Origin: Schlegelella_A sp036496385
Lineage (GTDB): Bacteria > Pseudomonadota > Gammaproteobacteria > Burkholderiales > Burkholderiaceae_C
Direction: 5' to 3'
Assembly: GCA_036496385.1 (NCBI GenBank)
Contig: DASXLD010000070.1
Coordinates: 1-64,000 of the forward strand
Length of the DNA stretch: 64,000 nucleotides
The position numbers and the translations under genes are program-made. Shown in pieces: positions 50,306 through 57,908 of this stretch. The notes beneath the pieces are model-generated. The model did not search any database. It was not told where the DNA came from and was given only the letters and a program-made list of their open reading frames with translations. Numbering within the stretch: the first letter of the stretch is position 1; every line of letters begins with the position of its first letter.

Positions 50306-51208
50306 ATGATCGCTTCCATCCGCCTCGTGTCGATTGCTGTCGCCGGGCTGCTGGTCGGGACGGCCTCGGCGAACGCGCAAGGCTCGCCGCTCGAGCGCGG
50401 CCGCTATCTCGTGACCGCGGTCATGGCCTGTGGCAACTGCCACACCCCCAAGGACTCTGCCGGGCGCCCGATCGCCGGCAAGGAACTGTCCGGCGGTGGC
50501 GTCGGCATCGACATACCGCCGTTCGCGGTCATGACGCCCAACATCACGCCGGACAAGAAGACCGGCATCGGCGCCTGGACCGATGCCGAGATCAAGCGCG
50601 CGATCACGCACGGCGAGCGGCCTCGGCACGACCCGCTCGCCGGCAAGCCGCTGACGGTGATGGCGAGCAACTTCTTCAAGGCGCTGCTGCCCCGCGATCT
50701 CGACGCCGTCGTCGCCTATCTGCGCTCGTTGCCACCGGTGCGAAACGCCGTCGCCGCACCGGTCTACCGCGCATCGGTCGGGCTGGAGGCGTTCGCGCTC
50801 GCCGATCGCGGCTTCAGCGAGCTCGACCTGCAGGACAAGGTGCGCCGCGGCGCCTATCTCGCGACCATCGCGCACTGTCTGGAGTGCCATACGCCGATGG
50901 ACGAGAAGGGCGAGGTGCAGTACGGGACCTCGCTCGGCGCCGGCGGCCGGCCGTTCATGCCCTCGTTCGTCAAGGGCTTGCCGGCGAGCTGGAAAGGTTC
51001 GGTCTCGCGCAACGTGACCTCGAATCGGGAGCAGGGGCTCGGTGCCTGGAGCGACGCCGAGATCAAGCGCGCGATCACGCAAGGCATCAGCCGCGACGGC
51101 CGCACGCTGGACCCGCCGATGGCGTTCGCGTGGTACGCCGGCATCCACGACGACGACCTCGACGCGATCGTCGCCTACCTGCGCACGCTGCCGCCGCTTT
51201 CGCGATAA
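50306..51208 (+). CDS. Di-heme cytochrome c
   Basis: This 300-residue periplasmic protein starts at ATG 50306, with a signal peptide (residues 1-25, ending ANAQG). Two class I cytochrome c domains follow: CGNCH (about residue 40) and CLECH (about 192), each with a later Met ligand (ASNFF or the MAFAW-type region). The two halves resemble each other (both contain GAWTDAEIKRAITHG-like or GAWSDAEIKRAITQG segments), so it arose by duplication. It probably passes electrons from a periplasmic dehydrogenase to an oxidase; no dehydrogenase is beside it except the flavoprotein at 51922, on the other side of the CoA-transferase remnant. Confidence 0.9.
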   Translation: MIASIRLVSIAVAGLLVGTASANAQGSPLERGRYLVTAVMACGNCHTPKDSAGRPIAGKELSGGGVGIDIPPFAVMTPNITPDKKTGIGAWTDAEIKRAITHGERPRHDPLAGKPLTVMASNFFKALLPRDLDAVVAYLRSLPPVRNAVAAPVYRASVGLEAFALADRGFSELDLQDKVRRGAYLATIAHCLECHTPMDEKGEVQYGTSLGAGGRPFMPSFVKGLPASWKGSVSRNVTSNREQGLGAWSDAEIKRAITQGISRDGRTLDPPMAFAWYAGIHDDDLDAIVAYLRTLPPLSR

Positions 51209-51240
51209 GGCCTTTCGCCTCGGCGTTCCGATCGATCGGC

Positions 51241-51819
51241 TCAGACTCCGAACAAGCTGTGCGCTTCGCGCGACGGCGCCTCGCGGTGCTGCGGCGCGGC
51301 GATGCCGATCATCGCCCGCACCCGCTCACGAAACGGCAAGCCGCGCAGCCGCACGGCGCCATGCTCGGTGGCCACGATGTCGACGTCGCTGCGCGCCGTC
51401 GTCACCGGCCCGCTCAGACGGGCGACGATGCGCGGCAGCGCGCCGCCCCCGGCGGTGCTCGGCAACGCGATGATCGATGCGCCGCCCGGCGAGCGACCGG
51501 CGGCGCGGACGAAGTCGACCTGCCCGCCGACGGCGCCGATGTAGTCGCCGCCGACGCTCTCGGCGTTGACCTGGCCGCTGAGATCGACCTCGAGCGCCGA
51601 GTTGAGCGAGACGAAGCGCTGCAATCGCGACAGCACGTCGGCCCCGTGCGTGTAGTTCACCGGGCAGAGCTTGAGTGCGGGGTTGCGATGCGCGAAGCGG
51701 TACAGCTTCGCGTCGGTGCCGAACAGCACGCCGGTGATGCTGACGCCCGCGTCCATTCCCTTCGCCGCATTGGTGACGACGCCGCGCTCGACGAGATCGA
51801 CGAGGATGGCGGTGTCCGA
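51241..51819 (-). pseudogene. C-terminal remnant of acetyl-CoA hydrolase/CoA-transferase
   Basis: The sequence keeps about 192 residues of a CoA-transferase C-terminal domain: ILVDLVERGVVTNAAK, FVSLNSALEVDLSGQVNAESVGG, and GGQVDFVRAAGRSPGGASIIALPST, ending APQHREAPSREAHSLFGV. The N-terminal domain of about 220 residues is absent, and the homology stops near 51819, where the region just before the FAD-oxidase gene begins. The catalytic Glu normally lies immediately before the ILVDL-type segment, so it is missing. No start codon with a ribosome site is seen. It is therefore a decaying gene truncated by a deletion or rearrangement. Confidence 0.75.
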
Positions 51820-51921
51820 GGGTCGACAGGGTACGCCGGGAGGTGCTCGTCGGTCGCGACTTCGTGGTACGGTCGTCCGGCGTCCGATTCGACAACCTCT
51901 CCCTGGCGCGCAAGGCGAACG

Positions 51922-53751
51922 ATGAGCGACTCTGGATCGCAACGAAGGCGCCTCCTGCGTGCCGCGGCAGCTCTGCCGCTCGCGTCCGTGCTCGGCCTCT
52001 CGTTGCCGCAGCGGTCGGCAGCGGCCGCGCCAAGGTCGCGCGTGCGCCCGGGCGATGCGGCCTGGCCCTCGCCAGCGTCCTGGGATGCGTTGCGGGCCGA
52101 GGTCGGCGGTGCACTCTCTGCGGTGCGGTCGCCGCTCGAAGAGTGCGTCGCGGCGCCCGGCTCGCAGGCTTGCACGGCGCTCTGGAAGAGCCTGAAGAAT
52201 CCCTACGCTCTCGGCGACGACGTCGCGCTGACGCAGACGCTCGGCTGGGTCGACGCCTGGACGTCGATGCCGAGCCGCTACGCGCTCATCGCCCGGCGCA
52301 CCGCAGACGTCGTCGCGGCCGTCAATTTCGCGCGCGATCACAACCTGCGCCTGGTCGTGAAGGGCGGCGGCCATAGCTACCAGGGCACGTCCAACGCGGC
52401 CGACTCGCTGCTGGTCTGGACGCGGCGGATGAACGAGATCGTGTTGCACGACGCCTTCGTCGGCGCCGGCTGCAGCGGCCGGGCGGCGCCGACGCGTGCC
52501 GTCTCCGTCGGTGCCGGCGCGATCTGGGCCCACGTGTACGACGCAGTGACGACCCAGGCCGGCGGCTACGTGCAGGGTGGCGGCTGCATGACCGTCGGCG
52601 TCGCGGGCCTGATCCAGAGCGGCGGCTTCGGCAGCTTCTCGAAGGAATACGGCCTTGCAGCGGCGAGCCTCCTGGAAGCCGAGGTCGTGACCGCCGACGG
52701 CGCGGTTCGCGTCGCGAATGCTTGCATGAATCCCGACCTGTTCTGGGCTCTCAAGGGCGGTGGCGGCGGCAGCCTCGGCGTCGTCACGCGGGTGACGCTG
52801 CGCGTGCATCCGCTTCCCGAAGACTTCGGCGCGGTGAACGTGACGGTCCGGGCGACGTCTGATGCGGCGTTTCGACGCCTGATCGCGATCGTGACCGCGT
52901 TCTACGCGAAGAGCCTTGCCAACCCGCATTGGGGCGAGCAGATCCGCCTTCGCCCCGACAACGCGCTGAAGATCTCGATGGTGTTCCAAGGCCTCACGCG
53001 CGGCCAGGCCCAGGCCGTCTGGCAGCCCTTCTTCGCCGCCCTCGATGCCGCGCCGGAAGCGTTCAAGGTCGAGTTCGCGCCGCTGAAGATCGTCTCGACC
53101 TCGGCGCGCGAGTTCTGGGCACCGACGTTCGTCAAGCGCGTCCTCGGCTTCATCGCGACCGACGACCGCGCCGGCGCGCCACGCAGCAACGTCTTCTGGC
53201 CCGGCGACCAGGGACAGGCCGGGCAGGTCCTGCATGGCTACAGCTCGACCTGGCTGCCGGCCGCCCTTCTCCGCGACGATCGCAGGCAGGCGCTCGACGA
53301 TGCCTTGTTCGCCGCCTCGCGTCACTGGGGCGTCTCGCTGCACGTGAACAAGGGGCTCGCCGGCGCGCCGGCCGAGGCGATCGCGGCAGCGCGCGACACG
53401 GCGACAAATCCGGCCGTCCTCGACGCTTTCGCGCTCGCGATCTCGGGCGCCGAGGAGCAGCCCGCGTATCCGCGAGTCGCCGGCCACGAGCCCGACGTCG
53501 CGCTCGCGCGAGCGCATGCGCGCGCGGTCAGGAGTGCCCATGCCGAGCTGCGCAAGCTCGTTTCCGATCCCGGGTCGTATGTGTCGGAGAGCGATTTCTT
53601 CGAGGCGAACTGGCAACGCGCGTTCTGGGGCGACAACTACGCGCGGCTGCTCGCCGTCAAGGATCGGTTCGACCCCGAGGGGCTCTTCTTCGTCCACCAC
53701 GGGGTCGGCAGCGAACGTTGGAGCAGCGACGGGTTCACGCGCTTGGCCTGA
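51922..53751 (+). CDS. Tat-exported FAD-binding BBE-type oxidase
   Basis: The 609-residue protein starts at ATG 51922. It has a Tat signal (SQRRRLLRAAAALPLASVLG), a PCMH-type FAD-binding domain (about 110-300) and a C-terminal BBE domain (NYARLLAVKDRFDPEGLFFVHHG). His in GGGHSYQG (about residue 151) and Cys in GGGCMTVGVAG (about 223) match the two residues that attach FAD covalently in berberine-bridge-type enzymes. It oxidises an unknown sugar or alcohol substrate in the periplasm with oxygen or a cytochrome as acceptor. The nearby di-heme cytochrome c could be an electron acceptor. Confidence 0.86.
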   Translation: MSDSGSQRRRLLRAAAALPLASVLGLSLPQRSAAAAPRSRVRPGDAAWPSPASWDALRAEVGGALSAVRSPLEECVAAPGSQACTALWKSLKNPYALGDDVALTQTLGWVDAWTSMPSRYALIARRTADVVAAVNFARDHNLRLVVKGGGHSYQGTSNAADSLLVWTRRMNEIVLHDAFVGAGCSGRAAPTRAVSVGAGAIWAHVYDAVTTQAGGYVQGGGCMTVGVAGLIQSGGFGSFSKEYGLAAASLLEAEVVTADGAVRVANACMNPDLFWALKGGGGGSLGVVTRVTLRVHPLPEDFGAVNVTVRATSDAAFRRLIAIVTAFYAKSLANPHWGEQIRLRPDNALKISMVFQGLTRGQAQAVWQPFFAALDAAPEAFKVEFAPLKIVSTSAREFWAPTFVKRVLGFIATDDRAGAPRSNVFWPGDQGQAGQVLHGYSSTWLPAALLRDDRRQALDDALFAASRHWGVSLHVNKGLAGAPAEAIAAARDTATNPAVLDAFALAISGAEEQPAYPRVAGHEPDVALARAHARAVRSAHAELRKLVSDPGSYVSESDFFEANWQRAFWGDNYARLLAVKDRFDPEGLFFVHHGVGSERWSSDGFTRLA

Positions 53752-53887
53752 CGGGTCGGCGGCCGTGCGCGCCTGCCATCACGACAGCGCCCGCCCCGCA
53801 TCCTCAATGCGGCGGATGTACGGTACGGACCCGCTGTCAGGATCGCCGACGCAGTCCGACCATGGACGACGACAGGAGGGCCGTCTC

Positions 53888-55726
53888 ATGTTGCAACTGT
53901 CCATCGCTCGCTCGCCGCGCCGACTCGCGCTCGCGCTCGCCGCCACCGTTCTGCTGCTGGCGGCGCTCTCGATCGCCGATCGCCGCAGCGTCGGCGCGGT
54001 CCCGGCCTCGACCGCCGCCGACCCCACCTTCGATCCCCTCCTCGACGGCGACGGCGCCGTCTGCGGACCGCCGGTCAGCGTGCAGATGCAGAAAGCCTGG
54101 CTGCTCGCCGCCGTGGCGAAGACCGAAACGGCGCCGTTCCAGCCGCAGCCGATGCAGGCGGCGGGCGGCAACGTGCCGCTGTACAGCGACCTCGGCAACC
54201 TCGCCTTTCCCATCACCACCACGAGCCCGCAGGCACAGCGCTACTTCAACCAAGGCCTGCGGCTTTCGTTCGCGTTCAACCACGCCGAGGCGCAACGCGC
54301 CTTCCAGGCCGCGCAAAAGATCGATCCGCAGTGCGCCGCGTGCTTCTGGGGCGAGGCGCTGATCCTCGGCCCGAACATCAACGTGCCGATGATGCCGGAG
54401 GCGAACGCTCCGGCAGTCGCCGCGCTCGCCAGGGCGGTGGCGCTGAAGGAACGCGCGAGGCCGAAGGAGCGCGCGCTGATCGAAGCGCTGGAGAAGCGCT
54501 ACTCGGCCGACCCGAAGGTCGAGCGACCGGCGCTCGACGCCGCCTATGCCGATGCGATGAAGGCCGTCTCGGCGCGCTATCCGCAAGACGACACCCTCCG
54601 CACGCTCTACGTCGAAAGCGCCATGGACACGCAGCCGTGGGACTACTGGGAGCCCGGCGGCGTGACGCCGAAGGGGCGAGGCGGCGAGATCATCGCCAAC
54701 CTCGAGACGGTGCTCAAGCGCAAGCCGAACCATCCCGGCGCGATCCATCTCTACATCCACGCCGTCGAGGCGTCGACGACGCCCGAGCGCGCGCTCGCGC
54801 CGGCCGAGCGGCTCGGCGCGCTGATGCCAGGCGCCGGGCACATCGTCCACATGCCGGCCCACATCTACTATCGGGTCGGCCAGTACCGGCGCTCGCTCGA
54901 CACCAACAAGCACGCGGTCGCGGTCGACGAGCAGTACTTCGGCAAGTCGCCGTCGGATCCGCTCTACCGCAGCGCCTACTACCCGCACAACATCCATTTC
55001 GTGATGGTCTCGGCGCAGATGGGCGGCGACGGCGCGACCGCGATCGAGGCGGCGAAGAAGCTCGACGCCGCGGTTCCGGCCGAGCTCGCCAAGCAGTTCC
55101 AGATCATGGAGCCGGTGAAGGCGGCGCCGTATACGACCGAGCTGCATTTCGCCGACCCCGACGCCGTGCTCGCGTTGGCCAAGCCCGACGAGCAGCTCGT
55201 CGTCGTCAGCACCATGTACCACTACGCGCGCGCCGTCGCGCTGGCGCACAAGAACGATCTCGCCGCCGCACGCGCCGAGACCGATGCGATCGCCGCGATC
55301 GAGGCGAAAGCCGATTTCAAGCCGTACGACGCCTGGGGCCTGCCGGCCAAGGCGATCGTGCAGACGGCGCGCATGGTCGCGCTCGGGCGCATCGCCGATG
55401 CCGCCGGCGACCTCGGGGGCGCCGCCAAGGCGTACGAGGAGGCGATCGCGCTGCAGGACAGCCTCAGCTACACCGAGCCGCCCTATTGGTACTACCCGGT
55501 GCGCCAATCGCTCGGCGGGGTTCGCCTGCGCCAGGGTCGTCTCGACGATGCCGAGCGGGCGTTTCGCGACTCGCTCGCGCGGGTGCGCAACAACGGCTGG
55601 GCGCTCGCGGGGCTGGCCGAGGTGTATCGCCAGAAGGGCGATCGCAATGGCGCGGCCGCGGCCGAGCGGGCCTATGCGCGCGCGTGGTTCGGGCCGCCGG
55701 GCGGGCCGGACCTGGCGCGGCTGTGA
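53888..55726 (+). CDS. Secreted TPR protein, 612 residues
   Basis: This protein starts at ATG 53888, with AGGAGGG seven bases upstream. A hydrophobic N-terminus (about 10-30) serves as signal peptide or anchor. The body is of helical repeats (for example YFNQGLRLSFAFNHAEAQRAFQAAQKIDPQCAACFWGEALILGPNINVPM) and contains conserved HLYIHAVEAS and HMPAHIYYRVGQY segments, so it belongs to a widespread proteobacterial family of secreted TPR proteins with no assigned function. Cys pair QCAACFW may be conserved. It follows the BBE-type oxidase by 136 bases, with no terminator seen. Confidence 0.85.
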   Translation: MLQLSIARSPRRLALALAATVLLLAALSIADRRSVGAVPASTAADPTFDPLLDGDGAVCGPPVSVQMQKAWLLAAVAKTETAPFQPQPMQAAGGNVPLYSDLGNLAFPITTTSPQAQRYFNQGLRLSFAFNHAEAQRAFQAAQKIDPQCAACFWGEALILGPNINVPMMPEANAPAVAALARAVALKERARPKERALIEALEKRYSADPKVERPALDAAYADAMKAVSARYPQDDTLRTLYVESAMDTQPWDYWEPGGVTPKGRGGEIIANLETVLKRKPNHPGAIHLYIHAVEASTTPERALAPAERLGALMPGAGHIVHMPAHIYYRVGQYRRSLDTNKHAVAVDEQYFGKSPSDPLYRSAYYPHNIHFVMVSAQMGGDGATAIEAAKKLDAAVPAELAKQFQIMEPVKAAPYTTELHFADPDAVLALAKPDEQLVVVSTMYHYARAVALAHKNDLAAARAETDAIAAIEAKADFKPYDAWGLPAKAIVQTARMVALGRIADAAGDLGGAAKAYEEAIALQDSLSYTEPPYWYYPVRQSLGGVRLRQGRLDDAERAFRDSLARVRNNGWALAGLAEVYRQKGDRNGAAAAERAYARAWFGPPGGPDLARL

Positions 55727-55730
55727 GCGG

Positions 55731-56768
55731 CTATGGCCGCGCGCAGGCGGTCTTCACGTAGCAGGCGTCGACGAAGCTGCCGGCGCCGATGCGTTCCCAG
55801 CCGGTCGTGGCCGCGCCTTCATCGACCACCGGCCCCTTGGCCATGTGCTCGGCGAACCCTTGCGAGTAGAGCATCCTGCGTCGCATCCCGCGGCAGTCGT
55901 ATTCGTACTGATTGCGGGCCGACAGGATCCGCGAGCCGGCGACCGTCTGCACCTGCTTGAAGTCGTACAGGTCCCACATCTGCACCGCGTCGCCCGACTT
56001 GCGGATGCTCGAGCGCGCAACGTAGATGTCGGTGCCGCCGTGCATCGGCGAGCTGCACGTCGACGCCCAGTCGTGCACGGGCTCGACGGCGCCGTGCGCC
56101 ATACTCTTTGCAGCGCCAGCGCGGCTGAGCCCGCAGCCCACCGCGGCCACGGTGCCGTGGTCGGGGCGGTCGAAGTCGATGATCATGTGCGTGAACGTCC
56201 GCGCGTCCTTCGGCAGCACGACGACGCGCGATCCGCCGCCGCGGTACTCGAGGTGGTACAGGACGCGCTCGCTGCCGTTGGCAGCGATCGCGACGAGTGC
56301 GGCCGGCCGGAACTCGATCAGGCCGCGGCCGAGCATCGAATCGCACATCCCCGCGGTCATGCCACCGATGAGCGACTGGGCGAGGGCCGCCATGTCGCCG
56401 CCGCCGGCCTGACGACCGGCCGTGCCCTGCGAATTCCAGCGGCCGAGCAAGGGGTTGTGGTCGGGGGCGAGCGGCGGCCGCTTCTGCCAGGTCCGAAGCA
56501 CGTCCTGGCCTTGCGCGACGGCGGCGTTCTGCTGCGCCTGCTGCTGACGCACCGTCGAGTCCCACTGCTGATCGCGTTGCTGTTGTCCCTGCTGTTGCTG
56601 GTCGCGTTGCTGTTGCTGCTGCTGGTCGTACTGGCGCTGCAGCTCGGTGCTGCCCTTGTACGTGCCGGGATTGGGGATCTGGCCCGGGGTCTGACCCTCG
56701 GCCATCGGAGTGACGAAGGCACACGCGAATGCTGCGCATGCCGATCCGGCCAGACGATGCAGAGTCAT
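55731..56768 (-). CDS. Surface-adhesin-E-like secreted protein with Gln-rich region
   Basis: The 345-residue protein has a signal peptide (residues 1-25, ending AEGQT), a Gln-rich low-complexity region (about 43-85), and a folded C-terminal domain (about 230-345). The final part (VARSSIRKSGDAVQMWDLYDFKQVQTVAGSRILSARNQYEYDC and RRRMLYSQGF) is similar to surface-adhesin protein E-type domains. Function is unknown; proteins with this domain are often envelope-associated. It converges with the TPR gene (4 bases apart). Confidence 0.78.
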   Translation of the reverse strand: MTLHRLAGSACAAFACAFVTPMAEGQTPGQIPNPGTYKGSTELQRQYDQQQQQQRDQQQQGQQQRDQQWDSTVRQQQAQQNAAVAQGQDVLRTWQKRPPLAPDHNPLLGRWNSQGTAGRQAGGGDMAALAQSLIGGMTAGMCDSMLGRGLIEFRPAALVAIAANGSERVLYHLEYRGGGSRVVVLPKDARTFTHMIIDFDRPDHGTVAAVGCGLSRAGAAKSMAHGAVEPVHDWASTCSSPMHGGTDIYVARSSIRKSGDAVQMWDLYDFKQVQTVAGSRILSARNQYEYDCRGMRRRMLYSQGFAEHMAKGPVVDEGAATTGWERIGAGSFVDACYVKTACARP

Positions 56769-57038
56769 GTCGACCTCCTCGCGATGAATCCGCGGTGGCC
56801 GATCTTAGACTTCGGCGCCCGGCCTGGGACTCAGCCCCGACCGGCGGCCGAGCCGAATGGTGCCGACAGCGACGGACTTCCGATTCTCCCCGGCCGTGAT
56901 TTCCTCCTGCCGACGCGAAGCAGGAGCGGGAGACTCATGGTCCCAAGGTCCAATCGACAGGACACTCCCGCAACGGGCGTAATGCCAGATTCTCGATGTC
57001 CGCCGCGGCATCTTCACGAGCACCCCGAGGAGAAGACC

Positions 57039-57905
57039 TTGTCCCGATTGACGACCCTGTTGACTGTCCTGTCCCTGGCCCCGACCCTGGCCCTCGCGCA
57101 GGTATCCGCGCCGCTCGACGGGCGGCTGAAGAAGATTCGCGACAGCGGGACGATCACGGTCGCGTACCGCACCGATGCGCTGCCCTTTTCGTTCGAGGAC
57201 AGCGACAAGAAGCCGACCGGCTACACCGTCGAGCTGTGCCGCAGCGTCGTCGCGGCGATCGAGCGCCAGCTCGGCGGGCCGCCGTTGAACGTGAAATGGG
57301 TGCCGGTGACGGTCCAGGCGCGCCTCGCCGCCGTCATCAGCGGCCAGGCCGACATGGAGTGCGGCGCGACCACCGTCACCCTCGGCCGCATGAAGGAGGT
57401 CGACTTCTCGTCGCTCATCTTCGCCGACGGCACCGGCCTGCTGATCAAGAAGAGTACGGCGGGCAACTCGCTCCTCGACCTCGCGAACAAGAAGATCGGC
57501 GTGATCGGCGGCACCAGCAACGAGCGCGCGCTGAACGATGCTCTCAAGGCCAAGCTGGTGACCGCGACCGTGGTACGGCTGAAGACTCGCGATGAAGGGC
57601 TCGCGCAGTTGGAGGCCGGTTCGATCGACGCCTTCGCCAGCGATCGACTGCTCCTGATCGGCCTCGCCGAGAACGCCAAGGATCCCGGCTCGCTGGCACT
57701 GATGGCCGATGCCCTGTCGTTCGAACCGTACGCCATCGTGCTGCCGCGCGGCGACTGGGCGATGCGGCTGGCGGTCAACACGGCGCTGGCGCAGATCTAC
57801 AAGAGCAGCACCCTGCCGGAGCTCTACGCCAGGTGGTTCGCCGCGCTCGGACGACCGAGCCAGGAGTTGCAGGTTCTGTTCGGACTGGGTAGCCTTCCCG
57901 AGTAA
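57039..57905 (+). CDS. Amino-acid ABC transporter periplasmic binding protein
   Basis: This 288-residue protein starts at TTG 57039 with GAGGAG upstream. It has a signal peptide (residues 1-22, ending ALAQV) and the family 3 solute-binding fold (SGTITVAYRTDALPFSF, GYTVELCRSVV, CGATTVTLGRMKEVDFS, IGVIGGTSNERAL). It should bind glutamate, aspartate or a similar polar amino acid. There is no permease or ATPase gene beside it, so it may use a transporter encoded elsewhere. It converges with the helicase gene, 3 bases apart. Confidence 0.9.
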   Translation: MSRLTTLLTVLSLAPTLALAQVSAPLDGRLKKIRDSGTITVAYRTDALPFSFEDSDKKPTGYTVELCRSVVAAIERQLGGPPLNVKWVPVTVQARLAAVISGQADMECGATTVTLGRMKEVDFSSLIFADGTGLLIKKSTAGNSLLDLANKKIGVIGGTSNERALNDALKAKLVTATVVRLKTRDEGLAQLEAGSIDAFASDRLLLIGLAENAKDPGSLALMADALSFEPYAIVLPRGDWAMRLAVNTALAQIYKSSTLPELYARWFAALGRPSQELQVLFGLGSLPE

Positions 57906-57908
57906 GGC

